Part shown: piece by piece, positions 28,382 through 37,137 of the stretch
How positions within the stretch are numbered: position 1 is the stretch's first letter
Layout: each line of letters begins with the position of its first letter
NCBI GenBank assembly: GCA_027050775.1
Contig: JALUBH010000020.1
Location: 1 to 64,000, forward strand
Source of the DNA: Campylobacteraceae bacterium
GTDB lineage: Bacteria > Campylobacterota > Campylobacteria > Campylobacterales > Sulfurospirillaceae
Length of the DNA: 64,000 bases
Direction of reading: 5' to 3'
Position numbers and translations under genes: made by a program
The notes under the pieces: generated by a model
The model's database searches: none
The model's input: only the letters and a program-made list of their open reading frames with translations
Told to the model about the DNA's origin: nothing

Positions 28382-28762
28382 ATGGATAAAAAACTTAAAT
28401 TACTAGCAGTTGATGATGATTTTATAAATTTAAAATTGATTCGTTCTATGTTAAAAAATAGTCCTGATATAAGAGAGGTCATAGAGGCCAAAGATGGCTT
28501 GGAAGCTCTCAATAAAATCAAAAATGAGGATGATATAGATATAATTCTTCTAGATATAAAAATGCCCGTTATGGATGGTATAGAATTCATGGAAAACATT
28601 TCACTTATTCCTAAAAAAAGGAATATCCCGATTATCATACTTACTACCGACGAAACAATGAAACACAAAGCATTTGACAGCGGAGCATTTGACTTTTTGG
28701 TAAAGCCCATCAGAGAGCATGAGCTATATAAAAAAATAGCAAAAGTTAAAAGTTTACTATAA
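28382..28762 (+). CDS. Single-domain response regulator (CheY-like receiver)
   Basis: 126 residues, a bare receiver domain: acidic pocket LLAVDDDF, phospho-acceptor Asp in ILLDIKMPVMDG, conserved Thr in ILTTDE and Lys in LVKPI. It has no output domain. It lies 44 bases after the hybrid kinase and is probably its stand-alone partner or a phosphate sink, completing a four-gene signalling cluster from 23681. It ends 4 bases from the convergent hisG stop. Confidence 0.88.
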   Translation: MDKKLKLLAVDDDFINLKLIRSMLKNSPDIREVIEAKDGLEALNKIKNEDDIDIILLDIKMPVMDGIEFMENISLIPKKRNIPIIILTTDETMKHKAFDSGAFDFLVKPIREHELYKKIAKVKSLL

Positions 28763-28766
28763 AGAC

Positions 28767-29375
28767 CTATATAACTTTTGAAATTTTTTCATATAAAGAG
28801 ATTATATCCTCTTTTTTTTCTATAAAACTGTTTTTATTTGCTATTAAATACGCTGAGGACTCCATAATCGTCTCCACAGCTTTCAAACCATTTTGTTTCA
28901 TAGTAGTTCCAGTTTCAACGATATCAACTATCGCATCACTAAGTCCGACCAAAGGAGCAAGTTCAATCGAGCCATATAATTTTATAATTTTTACACCCAT
29001 CGCTTTGCTTGAAAAGTATTTTTGTGCTATATTTGACATCTTTGTAGCAATTTTTATCTCGGGCAAGGAATAGTCAATCTCCATGTCATTTTTAACTCCA
29101 ACACAAACCTTACACCTACCAATACCCAAATCTAATAATCTTACTAAATCTTCTTCTTTTTCTTCCAATACATCTAATCCAACAACACCTATATCGGCAG
29201 CTTGATGCAAGACATATGAAGGAACATCTTGATTTCTAACTAACAAAAACTTAAATCCACTCGTTTTCAATATTAATTTTCTATCTTCAAAAACAAACTT
29301 TTTATTAAAAATTTCTTCAAATATATCTAAAGTTTCTTTTGCAATTCTGCCTTTTGGCAACGCTACGCTCAACAT
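28767..29375 (-). CDS. hisG: ATP phosphoribosyltransferase, short form
   Basis: 202 residues: MLSVALPKGRIAKETL, VRNQDVPSYVLHQAADIGVVGLDVL, and the PRPP-binding segment DAIVDIVETGTTMKQNGL. It lacks the C-terminal regulatory ACT-like domain of long HisG. Family knowledge: short HisG enzymes need the HisZ subunit for activity and histidine feedback, so a hisZ should exist elsewhere. AGGAG SD. hisA and hisH are about 29 kb away, so the histidine pathway is scattered, as is usual for the group. Confidence 0.95.
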   Translation of the reverse strand: MLSVALPKGRIAKETLDIFEEIFNKKFVFEDRKLILKTSGFKFLLVRNQDVPSYVLHQAADIGVVGLDVLEEKEEDLVRLLDLGIGRCKVCVGVKNDMEIDYSLPEIKIATKMSNIAQKYFSSKAMGVKIIKLYGSIELAPLVGLSDAIVDIVETGTTMKQNGLKAVETIMESSAYLIANKNSFIEKKEDIISLYEKISKVI

Positions 29376-29383
29376 AAATACTC

Positions 29384-30001
29384 CTAGTTTAAAGCTTCAA
29401 TTGCTTTTTTCATACCTCTAAATATCAGCGTTCTATCATATATAGAATTTTGAAAATGTTTAGAGAAAAATTTTCCGTCGCCTCCTGTAAAATAAATCAT
29501 TTTATCTTTACAAGAATCCTTCAAAATCATCAATATAGGTTTGATAACTCCATATGATAACGCATCTGTAGTTTTTTGCGGCAAAGCATCTAAATCAATA
29601 TTTGGCTTCAATCTAAAGTTTAACTGATCTGAAATTCCACAATAGCATTGCTCATAAGCTGCCAAACCAGGCAATATATAACCACCCAAATGCAATTTAT
29701 TTGACATTATATCAACCGTTATAGCACTTCCTGCATCAACTATCATACCATCGCTGATAGTAGTACACGCAGCAATCCTATCTATTCCCATACCTTGATA
29801 TATAGTATCAAAGTTAAAATATGGCTCTATATCGATGAAATTAGAGTCACTTTTTAATCTATTGGTAATTTTTTTATTTACGCTTATATAGTAAATTTTC
29901 TCTTTTGGTTTATAATTTTGGAATTCGGAATGATTCATGCTCCAAATCTTACCGTCATGAAAAAAATCAATACTATGATTTCCTATATCACAAAGTATCA
30001 T
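29384..30001 (-). CDS. coaX: Type III pantothenate kinase
   Basis: 205 residues from the ATG at 30001 (MILCDIGNHSIDFFHDGK), which has a strong GGAGG SD 6 bases upstream; the open frame extends 15 bases further but has no better site. Motifs are the N-terminal phosphate loop DIGNHSIDF, GMGIDRIAA and DAGSAITVDIM, plus GGYILPGLAAY. Family knowledge: it phosphorylates pantothenate to start CoA synthesis and needs a monovalent cation. It is somewhat short for the family (about 210-260). It overlaps the upstream small gene by 14 bases. Confidence 0.92.
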   Translation of the reverse strand: MILCDIGNHSIDFFHDGKIWSMNHSEFQNYKPKEKIYYISVNKKITNRLKSDSNFIDIEPYFNFDTIYQGMGIDRIAACTTISDGMIVDAGSAITVDIMSNKLHLGGYILPGLAAYEQCYCGISDQLNFRLKPNIDLDALPQKTTDALSYGVIKPILMILKDSCKDKMIYFTGGDGKFFSKHFQNSIYDRTLIFRGMKKAIEALN

Positions 30002-30365
30002 CTTTTGCCTCCACAACGCTCCACCCCTCTTCCTTTAAAAAAAAACTCGCTTTGGAACACAATGGCGAAGATATAACTAAAAGTTTATTTTTAAAGACAT
30101 GATTTTTCAGCTTTTCAAGTCTCTTTTCCAAGTCAACTATTTCACTTGCATTTTTTTTTAAAAATCTGCTCTTTTGTCTTATGAAAAAGATAGAAATATA
30201 ATATTTTTTTTCTGTTACTCCTGAAAATACTTCTATCTTTTTTCTCGTACCTAATAGTGTTAAATCTATCTCTTCCAAACTATGCAATACCGTATGTTTT
30301 GTATTTAAAATATCTACTATCACTTTAAAGATATCAGCCTTTAAACCAAATTTTTTACTATCCAA
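29988..30365 (-). CDS. Conserved-looking hypothetical protein
   Basis: About 125 residues. The frame is open to 30467. The two reasonable starts are ATG 30416 (no SD, 50 bases inside the upstream gene) and TTG 30365 (AAGAAGAG before it, right after the upstream TAG). I prefer the TTG, giving MDSKKFGLKADIFKVIVD. The sequence is mixed alpha/beta and basic (ISIFFIRQKSRFLKKNASEIVDLEKRLEKLKNHVF), ending in SSPLCSKASFFLKEEGWSVVEA. There are no membrane segments and no family I recognise. Its position between a lipoprotein gene and coaX, with tight overlaps, says it is expressed with them. Confidence 0.6.
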   Translation of the reverse strand: MDSKKFGLKADIFKVIVDILNTKHTVLHSLEEIDLTLLGTRKKIEVFSGVTEKKYYISIFFIRQKSRFLKKNASEIVDLEKRLEKLKNHVFKNKLLVISSPLCSKASFFLKEEGWSVVEAKDDTL

Positions 30366-30366
30366 T

Positions 30367-31377
30367 CTATCTCTTCTTTGAGAGTTTAAAGTATTTGTTT
30401 TGGTAGTAAAGCGCATCTTTTGTAAAGTAAAGAAACGAATCGATATTGTCCGGCATCTTGTATACATTGGTTGAAATCAAATCTACATCTGTAGCTATCA
30501 GATAACCGCCTCTTTCTATCATATAGACAAAGTTCCCATAGATAACTCCGGCAAAAACAGCAAAAGGAAATTTTTTTCTTTTCAAAACTTTCAAATTTGC
30601 ATCACACAGTATAACCGTGCCATCTTTTGTAAAAATAAAAACTCTATTTTTCAGAACTATGACATCTTTTACATCTTCATCTAGTATACCCATAGATTTT
30701 GGATTGATTGATATAACTCTATTTTTGGTTGCAGCAACCAAGTGATTACCTAAAACTCCTAAATATATTATATTCCCAAAATACTTTGCATTACTTACTA
30801 CCACACTTCTAATCACTTTGCCATTCTTCGCATCTACAATCAAAAGCTTTCCATCTAGAGTGGGAAATATAATCAAACTATTTAAAAAGTAGGGTGCTGC
30901 TATCCTAGAATCGACAGCATATATGGCATCCCCTTGCAAATCCACTATATATTTGTCTGTCTTCATATCAAGAAGCAGTATTCTGTTTGATGCCAATACT
31001 ATCGCTATTTTCGACTTTTTTATATCTGCAGAAGCAACTCCTACAGCAAACTTTTTTCTATATATTATTTTGGATTTATTGTTTAAGACAATTAAATCTC
31101 CACATTTGGACGCAGCAAGGTATTTTCCGTTGTCATCCCCCAAAAATGTAAAGCCTTGCGGCAATTTAATATCTTGCAAACCTTTGCTAGTGATAATTTG
31201 TCCATTTTTTAATGTTGCACCACCTCTTGTGACATCAACTATACTACTTGGCAGTGTCCCATCATAACTGATAGCAAAAGAGACATTTTTGGGTTCAAAA
31301 TATTGTCTTTTGGTGCCACAACCGGTAATCACTATAAGGGCAATTAATGAAATCGATATTAAGCTAAAAAATTTCAT
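30367..31377 (-). CDS. Lipoprotein with PQQ/BamB-like beta-propeller
   Basis: 336 residues with a lipoprotein signal (MKFFSLISISLIALIVITGC; Cys in the ITGC lipobox). The rest is a series of beta-strand repeats (LLIVDAKNGKVIRSVVVSN; RVISINPKSMGILDEDVKDVIVL; VILCDANLKVLKRKKFPF), as in PQQ-type propellers such as BamB. Family knowledge: BamB assists outer-membrane protein assembly. This protein has that architecture, but I cannot confirm orthology. It overlaps the upstream membrane-anchored gene by 4 bases. In E. coli bamB also follows a TPR membrane protein (YfgM), which supports the comparison. Confidence 0.7.
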   Translation of the reverse strand: MKFFSLISISLIALIVITGCGTKRQYFEPKNVSFAISYDGTLPSSIVDVTRGGATLKNGQIITSKGLQDIKLPQGFTFLGDDNGKYLAASKCGDLIVLNNKSKIIYRKKFAVGVASADIKKSKIAIVLASNRILLLDMKTDKYIVDLQGDAIYAVDSRIAAPYFLNSLIIFPTLDGKLLIVDAKNGKVIRSVVVSNAKYFGNIIYLGVLGNHLVAATKNRVISINPKSMGILDEDVKDVIVLKNRVFIFTKDGTVILCDANLKVLKRKKFPFAVFAGVIYGNFVYMIERGGYLIATDVDLISTNVYKMPDNIDSFLYFTKDALYYQNKYFKLSKKR

Positions 31378-31958
31378 TTTGTTTTGCCTTGATAATGTTC
31401 TAAGTTTTTAACAATTTTAAACAGAGGCGAATTCGAATCTATTTGAGCAAATTTCAATTTTGCTTCAGTAATTTTTCCATCTTTTAGCAAATCAAAACCC
31501 TCCTCCAAAAGAGAGAAGCCATTTAGCAGCCTACTATTTACAATCTTTGAATTTTTAAGTTGCTCAACCTGATATAAAGATAAGTCGGACAAGAGTTCAC
31601 TATTTTTATCTTTTGATAACTCCTCAAGCTTTCCTATGTTGTTGTTTTTAACTGCTTCTTCAAAAAGATAAACCTCATATAGACTAGGATTTTTATCTTT
31701 TAGCGTAGCTAGAGCTTCCTTGTTGTTTGGTGATTTATTTAATGTCTCATATGCTTCGTTTGATATTTTTAGATTTCTATCTTTTGAAATACTATATCCG
31801 GCATACCCAATAGCAGCCAAAATAACAACAACTACTAAAACCTGAATCTGTCTCTTATATCTCTTATAGAATCTCTCACCTTTGATAATACTCTCTAAAA
31901 ACTGTTCCTCTGCGCCAATTTCCTCTTTGATGATATTCATATTTTCTTTTAAACTCAA
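31374..31958 (-). CDS. Membrane-anchored helical (YfgM-like) protein
   Basis: About 194 residues. I place the start at TTG 31958, which has AAAGGA at 6 bases; the frame is open to 31982 and ATG 31940 is a third option. A cytoplasmic N-terminus (IIKEEIGAEEQFLESIIKGERFYKRYKRQ) precedes one membrane helix (VLVVVVILAAIGYAGYSI). The periplasmic part is alpha-helical and TPR-like (DGKITEAKLKFAQIDSNSPLFKIVKNL). The order YfgM-like then BamB-like mirrors the gammaproteobacterial yfgM-bamB pair, suggesting a periplasmic chaperone or assembly role. That is inference from architecture and gene order. Confidence 0.68.
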   Translation of the reverse strand: MSLKENMNIIKEEIGAEEQFLESIIKGERFYKRYKRQIQVLVVVVILAAIGYAGYSISKDRNLKISNEAYETLNKSPNNKEALATLKDKNPSLYEVYLFEEAVKNNNIGKLEELSKDKNSELLSDLSLYQVEQLKNSKIVNSRLLNGFSLLEEGFDLLKDGKITEAKLKFAQIDSNSPLFKIVKNLEHYQGKTK

Positions 31959-32007
31959 ACTTATTCCTTTGAAGCTAGACATCTATCTTTAATATGCCTA
32001 TTGATTA

Positions 32008-32029
32008 TTATTACCCTCTGTGGTAATAA
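32008..32029. promoter_or_regulatory. 8-bp inverted repeat in the gatC upstream region
   Basis: TTATTACC, six bases, GGTAATAA, within the 198-base divergent gap before gatC. It could be an operator or a 5' UTR hairpin of the minus-strand YfgM-like gene. Confidence 0.35.
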
Positions 32030-32082
32030 GTCGATATTTTATCATATTATATATAAATTATCTCTTTGTGTCTGTTTTTTGA

Positions 32083-32131
32083 TATAATCACATCAAAATT
32101 ACACTTTTGACATAGAAGAAAATGATATAAT
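32083..32131 (+). promoter_or_regulatory. Tandem -10 boxes upstream of gatC-pilT
   Basis: Two near-identical elements, TTGATATAATCAC (TATAAT at 32083-32088) and ATGATATAATAGA (32126-32131), lie 43 bases apart. The downstream one would start transcription near 32138, about 40 bases before gatC. The two could act as alternative promoters. Confidence 0.55.
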
Positions 32132-32180
32132 AGACTCCAAAGAAGTATATTAAAAATAATATAATAAAAGGATTGGCTAT

Positions 32181-32471
32181 ATGCAAATAAATGATAAGCT
32201 TTTAACAAAGTTAGAAAAACTCTCTGCTGTGCAAATAGACAGTAACAAAAGAGAAGAAGCGATAGAGGAGCTAAATAAAATTGTTGGTTTTGTTGAGATT
32301 CTAAATGAACTTGACTTAAGCCAAGAAAAAGCTACTTTTACAACACTCAAAGGAGGAACTCCCTTTAGAGAGGATAATCCGCATGTCAATGATGAAATCA
32401 TTGATACTATTTTGAAACATGCGCCAAAAAGTGAAAATAGGTATTTTGTTGTACCAAAAATTATAGAATAG
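32181..32471 (+). CDS. gatC: Asp/Glu-tRNA(Asn/Gln) amidotransferase subunit C
   Basis: A 96-residue small subunit: LLTKLEKLSAVQIDSNKREEAIEELNKIVGFVEILNELDLSQEKATFTTLKGGTPFREDNPHVND matches GatC, including the conserved PLREDxP-like segment (PFREDNPH). Family knowledge: it wraps around GatA and stabilises the GatCAB complex, which amidates misacylated Asp-tRNA(Asn) or Glu-tRNA(Gln). gatA and gatB are not nearby, which is common in Campylobacterota. AAAGG ribosome site. It is 9 bases from pilT. Confidence 0.93.
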   Translation: MQINDKLLTKLEKLSAVQIDSNKREEAIEELNKIVGFVEILNELDLSQEKATFTTLKGGTPFREDNPHVNDEIIDTILKHAPKSENRYFVVPKIIE

Positions 32472-32480
32472 GATATAAAA

Positions 32481-33539
32481 ATGAACATTAAAGCACTTCT
32501 TAAGAATGTTGTAAACTACAAAGCCTCCGATCTGCATATTGTAAGCAGAAGCGAACCCCAAATCAGGATAGACGGTTCACTCGTACCGTTAGATATGGAT
32601 AAACTTGATGGAACAACCATAGAGGAGATGTGCTATACACTCCTTAGTGATAAACAGAAAAAAGCACTTGAAGAAAATAGGGAACTAGACTTTGCCATAG
32701 AGTTTCCCGATATCGGCCGTTTTCGTGCAAATTATTACTACACTATGAATGGTGAACTTGCTGCTGCATTTAGAATCATTCCTATAGATATTCCTTCCCT
32801 AGATGACTTAAAATGCCCCCCAGTATTTAAAGATTTGATTTTAAGAGAGAAAGGATTGATTTTGGTCACAGGACCTACGGGCAGTGGAAAATCAACAACA
32901 CTAGCTGCACTTTTAAATGAAATAAACACAAGTGAAAACAAGCATATAATCACTGTTGAAGATCCTGTCGAATTTGTTCACTTAAATAAAAAATCTCTTT
33001 TTTCGCACAGAAATGTGGGAACTGACACCAAAAGTTTTGCACAAGGTCTCAAATTTTCACTTCGTGAAGACCCTGATGTTATCCTAGTAGGTGAACTTAG
33101 GGACAAAGAGACTATCAGCACAGCCATCACAGCTGCTGAAACAGGTCACTTGGTTTTCGCCACACTTCATACAAATTCGGCAGTTCAAACTATAAATAGA
33201 ATAGTTGACAGTTTTGAGGGTGCAGAACAAGTTCAAGTAAGAAACATGCTCTCTGCTTCTCTTTATGCTATTATTTCGCAAGCCCTACTTCCAAAAGTAG
33301 GTAGTGGAAGGGTTGCTATACATGAAATTCTGATTAATAATGCAGCTATATCAAATCTTATCAGAGAGAATAAGCTTCACCAGATATATTCACAAATGCA
33401 ATTAAACCAACAAAAAACCGGAATGATAACACAAACCCAATCTATGATAAAAAATCTGCAGGCCAAAACCATATCCAAAGATAACGCGATAAGATTTTCT
33501 ACGCAGCCCCAAGAGCTTATGAATAGCATTGGAATTTAA
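32481..33539 (+). CDS. pilT: PilT-type twitching/retraction ATPase
   Basis: A 352-residue secretion ATPase. N-terminal domain: YKASDLHIVSRSEPQIRIDGSLVPLD. Walker A is GPTGSGKST; the Asp box lies around HIITVEDPVEF; Walker B is DPDVILVGELRD; the His box is TGHLVFATLHTNSAVQTINRIVDSF. The C-terminus (RVAIHEILINNAAISNLIRENKLHQIYSQM) is PilT-like. PilT normally carries AIREDPD; here it reads SLREDPD. Family knowledge: it depolymerises type IV pili. No pilin or assembly genes are in the window. It follows gatC, where Campylobacter has no pilT, so it looks like a lineage-specific addition. Confidence 0.9.
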   Translation: MNIKALLKNVVNYKASDLHIVSRSEPQIRIDGSLVPLDMDKLDGTTIEEMCYTLLSDKQKKALEENRELDFAIEFPDIGRFRANYYYTMNGELAAAFRIIPIDIPSLDDLKCPPVFKDLILREKGLILVTGPTGSGKSTTLAALLNEINTSENKHIITVEDPVEFVHLNKKSLFSHRNVGTDTKSFAQGLKFSLREDPDVILVGELRDKETISTAITAAETGHLVFATLHTNSAVQTINRIVDSFEGAEQVQVRNMLSASLYAIISQALLPKVGSGRVAIHEILINNAAISNLIRENKLHQIYSQMQLNQQKTGMITQTQSMIKNLQAKTISKDNAIRFSTQPQELMNSIGI

Positions 33540-33605
33540 TGTTTTAACTGTTTCACAGTAAAAAAAGGATACACTTTAGTCAATATTTTTAGAGGAAATA
33601 CCAAA

Positions 33606-34550
33606 ATGAATAAAAACGAACAAATTTCAAGTAAGATTGAAGAGATTGGAAGTGAAACATTTAAAAAGTTAAAAAAGCTACAAATTCCTCCTTATCCAAA
33701 ATATTATCACGATACTTTTATGGATATTTTAACATATTCAACGAATAAAGATATTTTGGATTTGTCCAAAAAATACAATTATCTTTTCTCGACTAACGAT
33801 ATGGATCCAAACATGCAGGATGGTTGTTTTCACATAACAAAAGAGAGTGTATTGGAGTTTGAAAATTCAAATACAACTTTGAAAAATATTTCCAATGAGA
33901 ATATTATCGATATTGACAAAATAAGAAAAGAACCAAATAATGTAGATGCAAAAAAAATACTCCATAGTTTTGATAGTTTTCAAAGGCAAATCACTAAAGA
34001 ATTAGACAATGCAGACAGAACCATCACAAGATTAAAACTAGAAATAGAAAAACTAGAGAGAGAATCTAATATAGATCCTCTTACAAAAACTTACAACAGA
34101 AGAGTTCTCATAAAAGATTTAGAGGATATTTTAGAGATTGGGAAAGAAAAAAATCTTGATTTACAAATCATAATGTTTGATGCAGATGATTTCAAAAACA
34201 TAAATGATACCTTTGGACATATAGCAGGGGATAAAACTCTTATTTATATCACCAAACTCATACAAAATTCTGTTAGAAAAGGCATAAGAATCTATAGATA
34301 TGGCGGAGAGGAATTTATAGTAATCCTAAATCGAGTTGAAGAAAATGATGGCATAAGAGTAGCACAAAGAATTGTAAAAAATGCAGATGAAAGTAAACTT
34401 TTATACAAAGGAAATACAATACACCTGACACTTAGTGCCGGTATCTCTAAACATGCAAAAGGCGATACGGCAGAATCCATAATAGACAGAGCTGACAATG
34501 CTCTTTATGTAGCGAAAAAAGCAGGTAAAAACTGCTGCAAGATAGGTTAA
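33606..34550 (+). CDS. Diguanylate cyclase (GGDEF) lacking an I-site
   Basis: A 314-residue cytosolic protein. The N-terminal about 130 residues are helical (LKKLQIPPYPKYYHDTFMDILTYS) and lead through a coiled coil (about 125-155, ELDNADRTITRLKLEIEKLERESN) into a GGDEF domain. The catalytic motif is GGEEF (YRYGGEEFIVIL), with DPLTKTYNRRVL and MFDADDFKNINDTFGHIAGDK upstream. The inhibitory RxxD site expected before GGEEF is not there (RKGI in its place), so product feedback is probably absent. Family knowledge: it makes c-di-GMP, the ligand of Alg44 in this genome. Its input signal is unknown. Confidence 0.93.
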   Translation: MNKNEQISSKIEEIGSETFKKLKKLQIPPYPKYYHDTFMDILTYSTNKDILDLSKKYNYLFSTNDMDPNMQDGCFHITKESVLEFENSNTTLKNISNENIIDIDKIRKEPNNVDAKKILHSFDSFQRQITKELDNADRTITRLKLEIEKLERESNIDPLTKTYNRRVLIKDLEDILEIGKEKNLDLQIIMFDADDFKNINDTFGHIAGDKTLIYITKLIQNSVRKGIRIYRYGGEEFIVILNRVEENDGIRVAQRIVKNADESKLLYKGNTIHLTLSAGISKHAKGDTAESIIDRADNALYVAKKAGKNCCKIG

Positions 34551-34556
34551 ATTTAC

Positions 34557-35099
34557 ATGGAAAATATATCACTTTTTGATATCATATCTCTTTCATTGAT
34601 ATTGATTTTAGGAATCAAAGGCGTTATAAACGGCTTTATAAAAGAGGTATTTGGGTTAATTGGAATCGTAGGCGGTATCTTTTTAGCTTCAAGATATGCT
34701 CAAAATGCAGGTGAATTTATACAGAATAATTTTTACAATTTTGAAAACAAAGCATCTTTATATCTAATTGGGTTTATAGCTGTACTTATCCTGTTTTGGA
34801 TATTTAGCATTTTTTTAGGATTTATCATAGCAAAGCTACTTAAGATGAGCGGGCTTGGCGGGCTCGATAAATTATTTGGATTTTTGGTCGGTAGTTTAAA
34901 AATCTTTTTAGTATTTTCCATCTTGGCAATTGCGCTTTCAAACATAGCTTTCATAAAATCTCGGGCTGATAAATATATGAATAAGAGCTTTATGTACCCG
35001 ATTTTTATAGAAGTTGGTAGATATATAGTAAAATTAGATACAAATCATATCGTAGAAAAAGTTGTATCGGCAAAAGACAACAATTCGTCGAAACTATAG
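34557..35099 (+). CDS. CvpA-family membrane protein
   Basis: 180 residues with four membrane helices: LFDIISLSLILILGIKGVINGFIKEVFGLIGIVGGIFLASRYA, LIGFIAVLILFWIFSIFLGFIIAKLL and VGSLKIFLVFSILAIALSNIAFI. The conserved G-x-x-x-G-F-I/V-K-E segment near the N-terminus is the CvpA signature. Family knowledge: CvpA was found through colicin V production in E. coli; its general role is still unclear. The position ahead of fur, lysS and glyA is conserved in Campylobacter. It is 7 bases after the cyclase gene. Confidence 0.88.
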   Translation: MENISLFDIISLSLILILGIKGVINGFIKEVFGLIGIVGGIFLASRYAQNAGEFIQNNFYNFENKASLYLIGFIAVLILFWIFSIFLGFIIAKLLKMSGLGGLDKLFGFLVGSLKIFLVFSILAIALSNIAFIKSRADKYMNKSFMYPIFIEVGRYIVKLDTNHIVEKVVSAKDNNSSKL

Positions 35100-35116
35100 C
35101 TCTGGAGATTTTGCAA

Positions 35117-35593
35117 ATGCCTTTTTTAGAAAATATTGAATATGATAATTTAATAGATGAATTCAAAACTGTTCTTAAGAAAAATTCACTAAAATTTACA
35201 AAACAAAGAGAAACAATACTCCAAACGCTCTATAATTTTCCGGGGCATTTTTTACCTGAGGAGTTTTATCTGCTCATAAAAGAAAATAATCCAAAATCAA
35301 ATATAGGCATAGCAACTATATATAGGACTCTAAATCTTTTAGAAGATTCAGATATAGTCACTACGATATCGTTTGGAAAAAATGGTAAAAAATATGAACT
35401 AGCTAACAAACCTCACCATGATCATATCATATGTAAAAACTGCGGTTTAATCCTAGAGTTTGAGGATAAAAATATAGAAAAAAGACAAAATGATATAGCT
35501 TTAAAAAATGGATTTATTTTGACAAATCATATAATGCAACTTTACGGCATATGCCCGCAGTGTCAAAAAAAACTAAATAAAAAAGAAATTTAA
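35117..35593 (+). CDS. fur: Fur-family ferric uptake regulator
   Basis: 158 residues from the ATG at 35117 (GGAG SD); a TTG two codons earlier is less likely. The winged-helix DNA-binding domain comes first ([46 protein letters not shown]). The dimerisation domain follows, with metal ligands [11 protein letters not shown] and a second CxxC (CPQC). This is the layout of true Fur in Campylobacterota: a structural Zn site plus an HHDH regulatory site. It could be PerR, but the position before lysS-glyA matches Campylobacter fur. It represses iron-uptake genes in iron-replete cells. Confidence 0.92.
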   Translation: MPFLENIEYDNLIDEFKTVLKKNSLKFTKQRETILQTLYNFPGHFLPEEFYLLIKENNPKSNIGIATIYRTLNLLEDSDIVTTISFGKNGKKYELANKPHHDHIICKNCGLILEFEDKNIEKRQNDIALKNGFILTNHIMQLYGICPQCQKKLNKKEI

Positions 35594-35609
35594 CAAAAAG
35601 GCAAATAAA

Positions 35610-37124
35610 TTGGTATTTGAAAATCAGTATGAACAACAAAGAATACAGAAATCTAACGCTCTAAGAGACTTGGGCAAAAACCCATACGGACACAATATAA
35701 AAAAAGATACTACAACACAAAAGTTTTTAGAAAATTACACTTATTTAAAAGATGAAGAGCTAAAAAGAGATGAGACAAAATCTCATACTGTTGCGGGAAG
35801 AATCAAATTTTTAAGACATATGGGGAAAGCAGCATTTGCAAAAATCGAAGATGAGAGCGGATTGCTTCAAATATATTTTAGCAGAGATGAAATAGGTGCC
35901 GATTGGTTTAAAGAGATAAAAAAATTGATAGAAGTCGGCGATATCATAACTGTTGTAGGATTTCCTTTTGTGACAAAAACCGGTGAACTCTCACTACATG
36001 TAAAGAGTTTGGAATTAGCAACAAAATCTATAACACCTTTACCTGAAAAATTTCATGGTCTGACAGATATAGAGCTTAGATATAGAAAAAGATATCTTGA
36101 TATGATTATGAACTCGGATGTAAGAGAAACTTTTAAGTTAAGAAGTAAAATCGTAAGCACTATTAGACATTTTTTTGAAGAAAATAATTTTTTAGAGGTA
36201 GAAACTCCCATGATGCATCCGATAGCGGGTGGTGCTAACGCGAAGCCTTTTGTAACTTATCACAACTCCCTAGGTGTCGAAAGATTTCTAAGAATTGCAC
36301 CGGAACTTTATTTAAAAAGGCTTGTAGTAGGTGGTTTTGAGTCTGTTTTTGAAATTAATAGGAACTTCAGAAACGAAGGTATGGACCTTACTCATAATCC
36401 TGAATTTACAATGATTGAATTTTACTGGGCATATCACAACTATCACGATCTTATGAATTTAACACAAGAGCTTTTTAATACTCTCCTAGAGAAATTAAAA
36501 TTGCCCAAAAAACTTCAATTTGGTGATATCACGATAGATTTTTCAAAACCTTTTAGAAAAATCTCATTCAGAGACTCACTTGTTCAAATTGGAAAAGTAC
36601 CAAATGATATATTGGACAGCACAGATGAGATTGTAAGCTATCTAAAGGAAAATGATATAGATGTAGAGAGAAATCTTCTGCTTGGGAAACTATACGAAGA
36701 GTTATTTGATAATTTTGTAGAAGACAAATTAATAGATCCAACCTACATCATAGATTACCCGATAGAAATCAGTCCGCTAGCTAGAAGAAATGAAGAAAAT
36801 CCAAATATAGCAGAGAGATTTGAGCTTTTTATAGCAGGCCGGGAAGTGGCAAATGGCTTTAATGAACTAAACGATCCACTAGACCAATACGAAAGATTTT
36901 TAAAACAGATAGAGGCAAAAAATGCAGGAGATGATGAAGCCTGCGAGATGGATGAAGACTATGTAAGAGCCTTGGGTTATGGACTTCCTCCAACAGCAGG
37001 CGAAGGCTTAGGTATAGATAGATTAGTCATGCTTTTAGCAAATCAGCAATCCATAAGAGATGTTATACTGTTCCCGGCTATGAAACCACTCAATTGTGAA
37101 GTAAAAGAAGAAGATATTAAATAA
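35610..37124 (+). CDS. lysS: Lysyl-tRNA synthetase, class II
   Basis: 504 residues from a TTG start (35610) with AAAAGG upstream. The OB-fold anticodon domain ([32 protein letters not shown]) is followed by the class II core: motif 1 region [21 protein letters not shown], motif 2 [23 protein letters not shown], motif 3 [11 protein letters not shown]. It charges tRNA-Lys. It is 16 bases after fur and 13 before glyA, an order kept in C. jejuni and H. pylori. Confidence 0.97.
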   Translation: MVFENQYEQQRIQKSNALRDLGKNPYGHNIKKDTTTQKFLENYTYLKDEELKRDETKSHTVAGRIKFLRHMGKAAFAKIEDESGLLQIYFSRDEIGADWFKEIKKLIEVGDIITVVGFPFVTKTGELSLHVKSLELATKSITPLPEKFHGLTDIELRYRKRYLDMIMNSDVRETFKLRSKIVSTIRHFFEENNFLEVETPMMHPIAGGANAKPFVTYHNSLGVERFLRIAPELYLKRLVVGGFESVFEINRNFRNEGMDLTHNPEFTMIEFYWAYHNYHDLMNLTQELFNTLLEKLKLPKKLQFGDITIDFSKPFRKISFRDSLVQIGKVPNDILDSTDEIVSYLKENDIDVERNLLLGKLYEELFDNFVEDKLIDPTYIIDYPIEISPLARRNEENPNIAERFELFIAGREVANGFNELNDPLDQYERFLKQIEAKNAGDDEACEMDEDYVRALGYGLPPTAGEGLGIDRLVMLLANQQSIRDVILFPAMKPLNCEVKEEDIK

Positions 37125-37137
37125 AAAGGATGATGAG

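Noticed and set aside
33547-33570. ACTGT-TTC-ACAGT hairpin followed by A7 after pilT as a terminator
   Set aside because: The stem is only 5 bp and the run is A rather than U on the gene strand. It could serve only the opposite strand, where no gene ends.
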